Of a DNA stretch of 64,000 nt, positions 34,717 through 45,334 are shown piece by piece. Position numbers and translations under genes: made by a program. Under the pieces are notes generated by a model, which did not search any database, was not told the origin of the DNA, and saw only the letters and a list, made by a program, of their open reading frames with translations. The DNA is taken from contig MU626320.1 of the NCBI GenBank assembly GCA_025603075.1, positions 1 to 64,000 on the forward strand, given 5' to 3'. The stretch's first letter is position 1, and every line of letters starts with the position of its first letter. The stretch is from Neoconidiobolus thromboides FSU 785 (taxonomy: Eukaryota; Entomophthoromycota; Entomophthoromycetes; Entomophthorales; Neoconidiobolaceae).

Positions 34717-35119
34717 TATAATAGATGCAAGACCAAGGTCCAAAGACATTTGAAAAGAATTTTTAGAGTTACGATTAATATTTTCCAAATACACGTTTCC
34801 TTACCACTAAACATTTTTTGAAGTTTGTTTTGCGATACTTAGTAGGTTTGAGATCTCAATTTAAGTTGCATCAAAATCCAAGCTTTGAAATTCTATCTGT
34901 TCCTTTCTTAAATCAAAAATTTTGATTACATTGTGACTTTATAAGTTCTATTAAATTATATATTAAAATAATAAAGATTAAGAATATTTGTATACCCTGA
35001 TATTCATATTTAATAGTAATAAAATCATATAAATTTAAACTTTTAAACTATTGCAATTAAAAATCATTATTTCAATATTTTGGATGGTTAAATTTAGTTA
35101 CCTCAGTTAGTTATGTTTT

Positions 35120-35492
35120 AGCTACCAAAGGCGATCACCATTAAGTACGACCATATAGGGTGTATAAAAACACTTTTCTAAAGCATCATACCCTTGATAA
35201 ATTTCGTCATATTTATCTTCAAATTCTTGAGCATTTCTGAGTATTTCACTAAGTAGATTAAAACTACCTTGGCCTTACTGTAAAATATCACCTCCTTCAT
35301 AACTTCTATTGAATTTACCCGCACTATGAGCAGAATTCAATGCTACCAAAAAGTCTGTAATTGTACATTTTTTCTAAAGCATTCTCACTTGAATCGCCCG
35401 CATTTATAAATAAATAAAGACTGGAAGAAGAAATAGTGGTAATGAATAAAACAATACGAAGTCAACTCTATTTTTTTGCTTTTAATGGTTCA
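35120..35492 (-). pseudogene. Decayed Kex2 repeat-peptide gene
   Basis: Minus-strand translation recovers the family signal sequence (LTSY, frameshift, IVLFITTISSSSLYL) with ATA in place of the start ATG. Further on are RSYEGGDILQ-stop-GQGSFNLLSEILRN and a terminal DALEKCFYTPYMVVLNGD. These align with RRSYGGNDDL, LQQRF and DDLEKRFIPP of the intact gene at 36627-37148. The KR cleavage site has become KC. A 2-nt deletion, in-frame stop and lost start show it is broken. Similarity continues upstream into the promoter. Confidence 0.75.
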
Positions 35493-36626
35493 TGAGAATT
35501 GCGCTTTTTTTATACTCGAAGTGTGAGTTTTATTTGAGGTTCACATGCTGTTGTTGTTATCTTATAATAGACTTTTGTTAGGATATATTTCACTCTTTTA
35601 TAGTAATAGATAGGACTTTGAAGGGCTAATTTTTACTTCTTCGTCCAATATTTTACTTGCTTATTGATTTATAATCTACTTTTTCTTTACTTAGATGATG
35701 ATACCTTTTATAATGGAATTTACAGTTGATAAATTTTACTTGATGATTTATAAGTTAAGAGAAAAAAGTTAAGAACCCACCTTCAAAAAGGGAGCTGTAG
35801 TTCAATCTTTTATAGTCATATTGATAAAATAAACAAAGAGTCCAAATTTGATGTTTTAAAATAGACATCTATATTTAAGTATTGCCTATTTTACATCACT
35901 TTTTTTGAAACTTTTTTTTGGCTTTTTAAATGAGCTACTATTGTTTGCTACTTCTGTCCTAAAAGAGTTATATTAGACCATAAACTCAAACAAGTTTTTT
36001 TCTATATAACTTCCGAAAAAAATTCAAGGAAAAAGGAGCAAAAAGAGCTAATCATTTTAAAAGTTCTGAAAAAGTTCTAATAATTTTATAAAAGTAAGTT
36101 TGTATTTTAATTTACTTGATATCATCTATTCTATAAAGGATAATAGTTGTTATTGACTGCCAATTTGATAATGTGTATTTATTGTTTATTCATTTTATAG
36201 AAATTTTTATAATTAACTGTCTTAATGTAGACAATTTCTTTACAAATAATAATTTTAATATTTTGTTATATACATAACAACTTTATAATAAATAATAAAA
36301 TTTAAATACTTTTATGAATTTTATTAGCCTTATAATAGTCGTTTTTTACTATAGTGTAACATTTTAAAGCCCCATATATAAAACGTCGAGATGTGTAAAT
36401 CATTACTTCAGCTATCTTAAGATTTTATAAGATACTTTAAATTCTATATCAAAACATTGAAGATAGAGTACATTTCAATCCAGTTATTTACATATATAAA
36501 GGATAGAATCATGAAAATTTAAATTAAACATTTAGAATCAAAAATATTTATTTGAAGTATTTTGAAGGATTAAGCGTATGTATCACATTTAGTGTTCATA
36601 CACTAAGGTGATTAATTCTAAGGATC

Positions 36627-37148
36627 TTAACCTTGGATCATTTGTTCAAGAATATGAGGAGGGATAAAACGCTTTCCTAAATCATCATTTCCACCATAGC
36701 TTCTACGATAGTTACCGTTCATCAGTTGGTGAAAAGTATTAGGAGGGGGGATAAAGCGTTTTTCTAAATCATCGTTCCCACCATAGCTTCTACGATAGTT
36801 ACCGTTCATCAGTTGGTGAAAAGTATTAGGAGGGGGGATAAAACGTTGTTGTAAGGTATTATCTACTTTGTTACTATCAGGATAACTACGCCCAAAAAGA
36901 TTACCTGCTGCAATTTGATCAAGCAAATAAGGAGAAATAAAACGTTGTTGTAAAGTACTATCTACTTTAGCATTATCTGGATGGTCACGCCTAAAAATAC
37001 CTTTAGCTGCTGACAATTGTTCAAGTACATAAGGAGGAATAAATCGTTGCCCTAAAGCATTCTTAGCAACCTCACGTACATTTTTAAGAGGAAGGCTGAT
37101 AGAAGAAGCAATGGCAGTGAATAAGACAACACAAGAAGTCAATTTCAT
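36627..37148 (-). CDS. Secreted Kex2-processed repeat-peptide precursor (paralog 2)
   Basis: This 173-aa protein is intronless with signal peptide MKLTSCVVLFTAIASSISLP and the same pro-region as the 16.5-kb gene (LKNVREV.KN.LG.RFIPP). It carries five FIPP-type cores: 36-52 FIPPYVLEQLSAAKGIF, 70-86 FISPYLLDQIAAGNLFG, 103-118 and 132-147 FIPPPNTFHQLMNGNY, and 161-173 FIPPHILEQMIQG. Each is preceded by QR or KR, and three are followed by RR (two in RRSYGG spacers). Expected processing is by Kex2-type and carboxypeptidase enzymes in the Golgi, with secreted 13-17-mers. Unlike paralog 1, the FIPP core itself was amplified. The function is unknown; pheromone, defence or host-interaction peptides are possible. 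TATA-like AGTATATAAAC lies ~75 bp upstream. Confidence 0.85.
   Translation of the reverse strand: MKLTSCVVLFTAIASSISLPLKNVREVAKNALGQRFIPPYVLEQLSAAKGIFRRDHPDNAKVDSTLQQRFISPYLLDQIAAGNLFGRSYPDSNKVDNTLQQRFIPPPNTFHQLMNGNYRRSYGGNDDLEKRFIPPPNTFHQLMNGNYRRSYGGNDDLGKRFIPPHILEQMIQG
36647..36865 (-). repeat. Tandem repeat inside paralog 2
   Basis: Two 87-nt units encoding RFIPPPNTFHQLMNGNY plus an RRSYGG spacer are almost identical at the DNA level, indicating recent duplication or conversion. Confidence 0.85.
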
Positions 37149-37294
37149 TTTTTTTAACAGAAATTAATAAGAATCGGGATTTTTTTGATACTTAAGCTAT
37201 GGAGTCGCTTTGAAGTTTATATACTATTATGAATATCTTATGATGTGGTCTCGTTGATGTTTACCTAACTCTTTTAGGATCACAGATAGACTCT

Positions 37295-37608
37295 AAAGAG
37301 TTAAACATTTCTTCTTCTGCTAATGTCTCAATTGTTTGTCATTATATGATAAGTATCTTTTCCTTACTCGGATAATGATATCTTTCATCAAAAAAACTCT
37401 ATCTAGTATAATATTTATCAATATTTTTTAGGTTAAGAAAAAAGAGTTAAAAATGACCCTTTCTAGAAAAATAAAAGGAGTTATAATATTATAGTTTATA
37501 ATTGTATTGATGAAATAAAAAAGCTAATTATTTAATCCCTATTTTTATCTCTATACCTATTTTATTTTACTTTTTGCTTGAAGTTGACTATTACTATTTT
37601 TAACAAAT
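37295..37608 (-). promoter_or_regulatory. Conserved upstream region of paralog 2
   Basis: It is the reverse-complement match of 16063-16380. Blocks such as GATGAAAGATATCATTATC and TATCATATAATGACAAACAA are identical. The conserved part ends about 150 bp before the ATG, and the sequence between it and the ATG differs except for the TATA region. Confidence 0.8.
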
Positions 37609-38056
37609 TATGTTGCGTCACGGATGTTAGATATTTATATATAAACTTCTAAATAAAAGAGTGAAAAAAGGGTTAAAAAAATACATTTGCTCATTAAAGA
37701 AATGACAAAGAGATAATAGCAGAATTAAAAAGTAAATACATTCTAAAATTAGTTGTTAGATTTACATTAAGGTAATAAAAGGCTAACTTTTAGATGTAAT
37801 AGTCAAATTATCCTTAAAATTCTAATGATAACTTTGTTTTTCTTTTTGAAATAAACCTGTTGATTATATTGATAAACAAGTTTTAAAAAAACATATTTTA
37901 AAATATAAAATTGATTTATAAAATCTTACTTTAAAAAAATTCTTCAAAATTTTTATTTTATAAAAGACTGATACTATAGCTTCTTTTATAAAATATACCT
38001 ATTATTTACTTTTTTTTACCCACATTTTATAATTAGTTATTTAAAAATAAAAATAC

Positions 38057-38163
38057 TATATGGGGATGTATTTTTGTGGTTAAGAATTTTACTAACAATT
38101 TTTCCGCTTAAATAGCGCTTAAAAATGGAAAAAGTAATGAAGCTAAAAAAACACCTTCATATG
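38057..38163 (+). repeat. MITE-like element, copy 10
   Basis: It begins TATATGGGGATGTATTTTTG; its right end (ACACCTTCATATGG) is shared with copy 11. Confidence 0.88.
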
Positions 38164-38264
38164 GGAGTGTTTTTTGACTTCATTATTTTTTCCACCTTTT
38201 AAGCGTTATTTAAGTGGAAAAATTGTCAGTAAAATTCATAAATATAGAAACACATCCTCATATA
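38158..38264 (-). repeat. MITE-like element, copy 11
   Basis: It begins CATATGGGAGTGTTTTTTG and ends ACACATCCTCATATAG. Head-to-head with copy 10, overlapping by about 6 bp. Confidence 0.88.
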
Positions 38265-38555
38265 GTATTTTTTTATACAAAATCTTCAATTTTTATTATT
38301 AAAAAGTGGGAATTTTCAGTTAATTGTTGTATTGAATTTAATTTGAAATTTTATTTCTAATACAGTAATTCGATTTTTAATTGACTCTCATTTTACTTAT
38401 TTGCTTTATGAAATTAAACTCAACTATTAACTAATTTTGTAGAACTAGATCTATCAGTCAGCTTATTTAATAAATGCAACTTAATATAATATTATTAAAT
38501 TGAATACATTCAATTAATCAAAATTTTCTTACTTCTATTAATATTACCCTTTATT

Positions 38556-39901
38556 TTATTTTTTTGTCACAAAAGAAAATATACTACATTGTTTACTTTT
38601 ATCATATTTTGGCTTTTCTTCATTCGCTTGCAAATTGCCCAAATTTTCATTATTGTCTTCTTTACTAGTTTCCTTATTTATAAGTTCTACCTTCATATTT
38701 TTTACTTTAAACCACATAACTACAGGGAGATGGTCTGAAGCCCCATAACAATCAAATCGAACATCGGAGGCTAAAACATTTGGAATAAAGTTAGCAGACA
38801 CAATAAAATAATCTAATCGCCAACCATTGCCTTTAGAACGAGCACCAGAGCGGTAACCATAAAAAGTGTAACGACATCGCTCATTGGGATAGAAATAACG
38901 ATCCACATCAATGCGTGGGTAATTTTTTTCATTTAATTGTTGAGTAAAGCTCTCTCGCTCTTGAATCGAAAATCCAGCCGACCTTTAAATTAAAATTATA
39001 TATAAAATAAAAGATAATAATAATAAAATTATTACTGTAAATTAGTTTTCGGATTAGCTAAATCAATCACTTGATGGGCCACATTTAAATCACCAGTGTA
39101 AATAACACTTTTTCCCTTTTGTTCTAAAGTTAATAAATGCTCTTTCATTAACTCATCAAATTTCATTCTTTTATCTAAATTCTTTAATTTTTCACCAGCA
39201 TTAGGTACATAACAAGTTACTAAAAAAAATGGTTCAAATTCCAAGGTAATAACTCGACCTTCTAAATCCAATCCATTTTTATTAAACCCATATTGGGAAT
39301 GAATGGGTGGATATTTACTTAAAATTGCCGTTCCACTATAACCCTTTTTGGACTGACATGGCCACCAGTATTGATAATTATATTCGGGAAACAAGTTAAG
39401 TGGTCGTTCATTAATCTTAGTTTCTTGTAAACAAACAAAATCTGCATTTTCATAATTCAAATATTCCTTAAGTCCTTTCTTTAAAGCTGCATTTAATGAA
39501 GCTACATTATAAGTAATTAATTTGATCATTTTTTCATCTTTACTAGAAACGTAATTTTTCACTATTTCAGGTGTTGATAAAATGGAATAATCTTTTGGCA
39601 TTTCAAGGCTTGTTGGACGATCAATCAATTTATGACCTAAAAGTTCAATTTTTTTCAATAATTGATCCACTTCTTGTCGTGTACTTGGTAGTTCCACTAA
39701 AGGAATGATAGGTTGATTGTCAGCTTGAATCATGCCATTTCTTGTTTCTGTTGTTTCTAAAGGATGGATTTTTACTTTTTTACTTTCTGGAGAAAAGGAA
39801 CCCACTTCTTCATTGGTACTATAAAAATGATATTTATTTAGCGTATGATAATGTAATGCTGGTACCAATTTGATGAATCTTTGGATTATTTTAGTTATCA
39901 T
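38556..39901 (-). CDS. AP endonuclease, APE1/exonuclease III family
   Basis: It nicks DNA 5' of abasic sites in base-excision repair. Exons 39901-39036 and 38982-38556 encode 430 aa. Family motifs in order are LITYNVASLNAALKKGL (metal-binding Asn), FVCLQETKIN (catalytic Glu), KKGYSGTAILSKYPP, VTCYVPNAG, VIYTGDLNVAHQVIDLANP, SAGFSIQERESF, RLDYFIVS and YGASDHLPVV (catalytic Asp-His). The intron interrupts NLQ-SAGF and removal restores the frame. The first ~30 residues (MITKIIQRFIKLVPALHYHTL) are basic and Ser/Tyr-bearing like a mitochondrial presequence, so mitochondrial or dual targeting is likely. The C-terminal ~50 residues are a polar tail; the Zn-finger of Apn2 is absent. Confidence 0.93.
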
Positions 39902-40125
39902 TTAATGTCGATTTTATTTACCTTTGATTTAAAGCCATTAAAAGAAATCAAATTTTGAGAAACTCAAGTTTTAGCGTCATTATAAAAAATAACATAATCC
40001 CATAAAAAAAGAATATTAGTAAAAAAAATCAAAATTAAATCTTATATAATAGAATAGAATATATGTAAATTAATTAAATAATTTTATTCAATAAAAATCA
40101 TCAAAAACATCAAATAAATAAAGAC

Positions 40126-40313
40126 CTAAAAAAAGAATAAAATATTAATTTAAACTTCTAACTAAATTATCATTTAAAAAATAGAATGAATTTCAGATTA
40201 GGTGCTTGAATTTGTTTAGAGCAAGCAGTTTACTCAAGGTTAATTAGTAAGACCGTCGTGATAATAAACTCATCATTTTATACTATTTAAATTATATAGA
40301 TTAAGTTACTTAC
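40126..40313 (-). other. Predicted intron hosting snoRNA copy 1
   Basis: On the minus strand the stretch starts GTAAGTAACTTAATC and ends ATTCTTTTTTTAG. At 188 nt it is three times longer than typical introns here, the excess being the snoRNA. Confidence 0.6.
40193..40276 (-). ncRNA. C/D-box snoRNA, copy 1
   Basis: Read on the minus strand it has C box ATGATGA at its 5' end and D box CTGA at its 3' end, 84 nt in total. Eight nt after the C box is TCACGACGGTCT, a 12-nt exact complement of the universally conserved large-subunit rRNA segment AGACCGTCGTGA near the peptidyl-transferase region. It is therefore a candidate 2'-O-methylation guide for 25S rRNA. No perfect D' box follows the guide (TACTAA is the nearest) and the terminal stem is weak. 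A second copy with one difference lies 318 bp away. Confidence 0.78.
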
Positions 40314-40448
40314 ATTAAAATAAATAAGTCTACATGACTAGCGAATTATATACAGATAGACGTTTTTAATGTCTATTTAAAGTAAATTAGGATACTAACT
40401 GTATCCTGTTAAGGAACCTTATTGAATTCTAATTTTTGTTTGATTTAT

Positions 40449-40634
40449 CTATTAATTAACGGATTAGTTTAATGTACATTTTAAAATAGGATGTTAAAAT
40501 GAAATAAATTTCAGATTAGGTGCTTGAATTTGTTTAGAGCAAGCAGTTTACTCAAGATTAATTAGTAAGACCGTCGTGATAATAAACTCATCATTTTATA
40601 CTACCTTTAAAATAAAATAAATCAGAATACTTAC
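40449..40634 (-). other. Predicted intron hosting snoRNA copy 2
   Basis: Minus-strand GTAAGTATTCTG to ACTAATCCGTTAATTAATAG, 186 nt, with ACTAAT as a possible branch site. The intervening exon 40314-40448 has stops in every frame, so the host transcript looks non-coding. Confidence 0.6.
40511..40594 (-). ncRNA. C/D-box snoRNA, copy 2
   Basis: It is the same 84-nt RNA as copy 1 with a single substitution (C to T on the minus strand) between the boxes. C box ATGATGA, guide TCACGACGGTCT and D box CTGA are all intact. Identity stops within about 10 nt of the snoRNA ends, while the surrounding intron sequence differs. Confidence 0.78.
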
Positions 40635-41271
40635 CTTATTTTTATAAACACAAAGCAAAAATAAAATTTATCATTACAAAATTTCTTTAGATTTATACTT
40701 TTTAAAATATTTTCAAAAAAAAACTTTTTCAATATTCACTCAATCTTATTGGCCATAGTTGAATCTCCCAACAATCCAAAAAATAGATACTTTTGGATTT
40801 CAATTTTAAAATTATTAAATCTCAATAAATCAATTCTTGAACGAAAAAAACTTTCAACAATGAGAATAATAAAATCTTTTCTATAAAATCTATTATGATT
40901 GGTCATAATTACCCTATCACACCCCAGTTTCGCTTCCAAACCCACAATCTCAATAAAACTTGTATTCCACCAAAAAAAATTGTTTCTGTCGATGTGTCTT
41001 TAGAGCAAGGCACTTCGAAGCCCTAGTAACTGATCTAACTTTAGTTTCATCAGGGTCAAAAAGATGCCAAGAATGAATAAATAGACACTCTACGGTCGTT
41101 GATAAACGTATTTCTATTGCTTAATGGTTATATCAGCATACTAAGAAGTATCTACAGTTTTGTTACTGTGCAAATTTATAAAACAAAATAAAATCTTTAA
41201 GTGAAAAGAGTTTGATTTGATTGTGTTTTGATATTTATTAGATAAATAAAGAGCTAAAGATAATTTCATTG

Positions 41272-41377
41272 ACATGGGGATGTATTTTTCTTTAATAGTT
41301 TTATTGATAATTTTTCCACTTAAATAGTGCTTGAAAAATGAAAAAAGTAATTAAGCTAAAAAAACATCCCCATATAT
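41272..41377 (+). repeat. MITE-like element, copy 12
   Basis: It begins ACATGGGGATGTATTTTTC and ends AAACATCCCCATATAT. Confidence 0.88.
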
Positions 41378-41775
41378 TAATTACCCAGTAATTTTGTTAT
41401 AATTTACAAACAAGGAGGGGGGCTATATTAAGATTAAACAATGCATAAGTGATTTATATCAAGGTAATATTTGAATATAACGAGTTTTTTTAATTTCAAT
41501 TATTATTAGTTTAAGAATTTGAATAGTTTAAACTTGATTAATTAAAAAAAAGTGATTGAAAAGTTCAAAACAATGATCAATTTCTACTTTTTATCTAATT
41601 TAGTATATCACCTTTATTAGACAAAACACTTGTGAACTTCAATTCTTTCATGAGTATAAAAAAATGATTGTTAAATTCTATCCCAAATTGAATAATTTCA
41701 ATAATACATTTCATTAAGTTGCCTTATCTCATCTTCTTAATGACATGTACTACTTTAAAACAATATTATAAAGTG

Positions 41776-41878
41776 TCTGGGGATGTATTTTTATATTTAA
41801 GAGTTTTACTAACAATTTTTCCACTTAAATAGCATCTAAAAATGGAAAAAGTAGTGAAGTCAAAAAACATCTCCATCT
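41776..41878 (+). repeat. MITE-like element, copy 13
   Basis: It begins TCTGGGGATGTATTTTTAT and ends AACATCTCCATCTTC. Confidence 0.85.
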
Positions 41879-41933
41879 TCTAAAATAATCTGACTTTGAG
41901 CTAAAATTAATTTAGTCATTGATTATAACAGCA

Positions 41934-42041
41934 AATGGGAGTGTTTTTTTTGACTTCATTATTTTTTCCATTTTTTAAGCGCTGTTTAAGCGGAAAATTT
42001 GTTAGTAAAACTCTTAAACATTAAAATACATCCCTAAATAT
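41934..42041 (-). repeat. MITE-like element, copy 14
   Basis: It begins AATGGGAGTGTTTTTTTTG and ends AATACATCCCTAAATA, directly abutting copy 15. Confidence 0.88.
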
Positions 42042-42141
42042 TGAGGATATTTTTTTAATTTCATTACTTTTTCCATTTTTAAGCGTTATTTGAGCGGAAA
42101 GATTGTTGGTGAAATTTTGAAAAAAATACATCCCCATTTAT
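42040..42141 (-). repeat. MITE-like element, copy 15
   Basis: It begins TATTGAGGATATTTTTTTAA and ends AATACATCCCCATTTATG. It is in tandem with copy 14 in the same orientation. Confidence 0.85.
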
Positions 42142-43131
42142 GTCTAAAAGTATGATAATTTTTCTGTAAAAATCAAATTGTTGTATTCTATACATTTAGT
42201 AAAATCGACTTGCCTAAAAAGTTAGATTACGTTACAAAATATCTTCTATATAATTGTGAATCCAAATTACGACTATAAATTTTGAGAATGAAAAAGTTAT
42301 TTAATTTAACTGTAATTATGTGGTCTATTTATATTGCTAGAAATGCTTATAATGATAATAACTAGGTTGCCAAGGTATAATAGATATCTCATTCATTAGT
42401 AACAATTATAATAATAACTTTTACTATTATTTAAATCAAGAGTAATAATGAGTTTATAAAAATTATAAAATAAATCAAACATCATAAATAAAATCCTCTT
42501 TTATGGAATTTAGCACTGTATGGTTTATTCAGTTTGTATATGCTACAATCTTGGAATTAATTCCAAGTTACTATTTAACAGTAATTTTCAATCATTGTTA
42601 GTAAATATGTTTTTTTCTAATTGTTGTTATTAATGAATGTACTGATTGAGTTGTTGTTATTATTGAAATGTTTAAGATTTTAAGTCTTAATTGAGTGATT
42701 TCCATGATTCCATATTTTAATAGTTATTTTTAAATTTAAATAAGTTAAAAATAGATATCTATTAAGAACAATTTTAAGTTTTTATTATTATACAAGTGTA
42801 ATATTTAGAATATAGAGTTTATAACAATGAGTTTGTAACAATGAGTTTTTATGTTAAAGATGACAATAAATAAAATAAAACAAAATTTAATGATGACTAT
42901 AATTTGATATAAAACTTATTTTACTGCCAACTTTTAATCTATAACTTATTTTTAAATAAATTTGGTTAACTGAAACGAAAATTCAAATTGAATTCAAAAT
43001 TAAACCAAAAAGGAACACCGTTTTTCTTTTAATCCTTAGATTTTTTGAGATTTTGAAATAACTCTTTTTTTACAGAAAGCCTCATTAAGAAGAAATAAGC
43101 GATACTAATAATAATAACAAAATACAACAAA

Positions 43132-44438
43132 ATGTTAGAATTTGGAAAATTTAAAGGGGTATGTGAAATAGCACCATTACCTTTGTGTAAATTAGTGGAA
43201 TCAAAATATGATTCAGGTCCAGCTTGTTATGCTCGTTCTGTAGATACTTTTAGTCAAGTGTTGTTTCAACCTGGTAAGATCAATTGGATATTTATAATAA
43301 ATAATTTACAATACAAATACAAAAGTTAATCGAGATGAGGATTAGATACTTAAAGAGAAAGTAATGGTATTAATTATTCTATTTTTTAGCTACTTTGACA
43401 ATCCATATTATATCATTAATAATGACCGTTTTTATGATTATTCATGTCAAAACAAAATATATTGCTTTGGGTAGGCTATCTTGAGATTGTAATAATCTGA
43501 CATTAATTAATACTTTATTTTAAATTTAGGTAGAAAAGAATTTGTTCAATTTTTTTATTTATATATGTTAGAAACTATCTTTGAGTTTGTTATTATTTCA
43601 GGATTAATTAGAACTACTTATATCGCTTATAAGGTAAAGTTGATTATCTGTTCTAAAAAAAAATTAAATTAAATATGTTTGTATAGTATTTAGTGGCTAT
43701 TTATTATGGATTTGTATCGGCTACTATATTTTGTTTATTTTTTAATGGCTTTGTTGGTTATCAATTAATTGAAGATGGCACTAAATTATCTGTTTGGGTA
43801 AAATTTATATTATATTATATTATATTATATTAATACTTTGTTCATTAGTCTATTCGATTAGGTTCTTCATTAGCATTTGCGGTTTCTTTTTTAATTTCTA
43901 TTGCTACATTTGAAAACTTTTTATTGTCTACAAATAATCCAGTCGTATTATGGTCTTGGATTTATATAGTTAATGGAACTATTTTGTTATTATATACAAT
44001 ATCTCAAATTGTATTAGTTTGGAAAACTTGTGATGATTATTGGCCAATTGGTAAATAGCGTTATTTATAAACATAGACTAGAAACTAAATTTACTAACAT
44101 GTACTTTTTCTCTCATAGGTAATATAATCTTAGGCTTTACATTCTTTATCCTTGGACAAGTAATCTTGAATATACTTTCTAGTCAGCTATGTTCTTTTTC
44201 CTCTCATTATCTTGATGGTATGTTTCCATCTACTGTGTTGACTTTATTAGCTGTTATGATGATTTATAAATATTGGGATTCATTAACAAAAGAAGATATA
44301 GAATTCACAGTTTCTAAAGATCCTCATCAATGGGAAGTTAAAGATTTGTTGATGGAACCAGAACAACAATTTCCATTGAATTTTAATAATACTTATGGTA
44401 GGTCTTCCCACTATCATCGTACTTCAAAGCCAATGTAA
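43132..44438 (+). CDS. CHS7: Chitin synthase export chaperone (Chs7 type)
   Basis: Chs7 is an ER membrane chaperone needed for exit of chitin synthase (Chs3 in yeast). Exons are 43132-43273, 43390-43470, 43530-43633, 43687-43797, 43849-44050 and 44119-44438 (960 nt, 319 aa). The family pattern is followed throughout: GVCEIAPLPLCKLVES, GPACYARSVD, HIISLIMTVFMIIHV, LGRKEFVQFFYLYMLETI, FNGFVGYQLIEDGTKLSVW, YWPIGNIILG, LDGMFPSTVLTLLAVMMIYK and KYWDSLTKEDIEFTV with QWEVKDLL near the C-terminus. Seven hydrophobic segments are expected. All five introns are GT-AG and 48-116 nt. The stretch from 44166 that looks like a separate frame is the last exon. Convergent with COQ10, 116 bp apart. Confidence 0.95.
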
Positions 44439-44515
44439 AAGAAAATATTAATCGGACTTCTATTTTTTTTAAATCGTATATTGATATATAATAAGTAATA
44501 ATAAATTTTAAGTAA

Positions 44516-44559
44516 TAATATTATTTATTTTATTTTATTTTATTTTATTTTATTTTATT
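44516..44559. repeat. (TTTTA)n repeat at the COQ10 3' end
   Basis: About eight TTTTA units lie in the gap between two convergent genes and run up to the COQ10 stop codon (44555-44557). Confidence 0.85.
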
Positions 44560-45334
44560 GTGAATACAATTGTTGACATCTTGATTCAAATGCTTTTACC
44601 ATTTCACTAGCTATTGATTCAAAATATAATTTAGCAACTGAATGATATAAAGGAGAATTTAATTCAAAATCTAAATGAAATTTTAATCTAGAACCTTGAC
44701 CATAACTTTCAATTTCCCAGCGATTAGTTAAGGTTTTAAATAAATTGGAATTTTCATTTTGAGCCTATATATATCAATGTATGTTAATAAAAATTAGTAC
44801 AATAAAATAAACTGATATGTGTACATATATTATCGTATATTTGAATAAAATATTAACTTACAATAATTAATTTGTTTTCCCAACATTTTACTTTAGATGT
44901 ATAACTTTCTTCGAAATTTAAAAATCCAATTGTCAATTTAGCTTCCATATAACTTTTATCTTCTAATTTTTGCAATTTATAAACTTCACTTGCTTTACAA
45001 TAAGGTAAAAATTCATTATACTTCTTTACATCTGATATTACTAAATATAACTGAGAAGGTTTATAGCTGAAGTAAATAGATTATCAATATAAGATACAAT
45101 ATGTTAGATGATAACTTACTTTAATATCCTTTCTTGATAATGACTTAATTTCAATGGTATATTTGTTGATTCAAGTGAACTAATCTTTTTTATTGTAGAT
45201 TCTACTAATTCTTTTGGTGAAAAAAAAGTCCTTGAAAGTTCTTTTTTTATGCTTTCTGTTCTTGTTGTTCTACTTAATCCAGCTATTAGTTTATATCTTT
45301 TTTTTAATTCATTTCTGTAAATTATTGAAAGCAT
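44555..45334 (-). CDS. COQ10: Coenzyme Q-binding START-domain protein Coq10
   Basis: Coq10 binds ubiquinone in mitochondria and supports its synthesis and electron transport. Exons 45334-45120, 45066-44862 and 44764-44555 encode 209 aa. The N-terminal ~50 residues are basic and Ser/Arg-rich (MLSIIYRNELKKRYKLIAGLSR), as for a mitochondrial presequence. The polyketide-cyclase/START domain follows: YKPSQLYLVISDVKKYNEFL, PYCKASEV, MEAKLTIGFLNFEESYTSKV, and the C-terminal helix LYFESIASEMVKAFESRC. Introns are 53 and 97 nt. Only exon 1 is visible as a conventional reading frame; exons 2 and 3 were joined by family conservation. Confidence 0.92.

Larger units (their letters stand above)
34464..36626. 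other. Spacer with MITE copy 9 and a decayed peptide gene
   Basis: Apart from the listed element and the relic at 35120-35492, no gene is seen. About 35690-35900 still resembles, in decayed form, the promoter region of the two intact peptide genes. Confidence 0.6.
37149..38555. other. Spacer: peptide-gene promoter and MITE copies 10-11
   Basis: No gene is seen. It holds the promoter of the peptide gene (to about 37608) and two abutting inverted elements at 38057-38264. Confidence 0.6.
39902..43131. other. Spacer with snoRNA host gene and MITE copies 12-15
   Basis: No protein-coding gene is supported. It holds two C/D snoRNAs inside predicted introns and four inverted-repeat elements between 41.27 and 42.15 kb. 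The stretch 42150-43130 shows nothing recognisable. Confidence 0.6.

Noticed and set aside
34603-34821. 72-codon plus-strand reading frame
   Set aside because: Its first half is MITE copy 9 read through; the same frame is not preserved in other copies.
40736-40945. 69-codon minus-strand frame upstream of the snoRNAs
   Set aside because: It probably lies in the 5' exon of the snoRNA host transcript; there is no recognisable family, and the downstream exon is closed in all frames.
40980-41200. Less A+T-rich patch that looked like a structured RNA
   Set aside because: I tested it by eye for tRNA, U1-U6, U3, RNase P/MRP and SRP hallmarks and found none. A CTGATGA on the minus strand lacks a partner D box.
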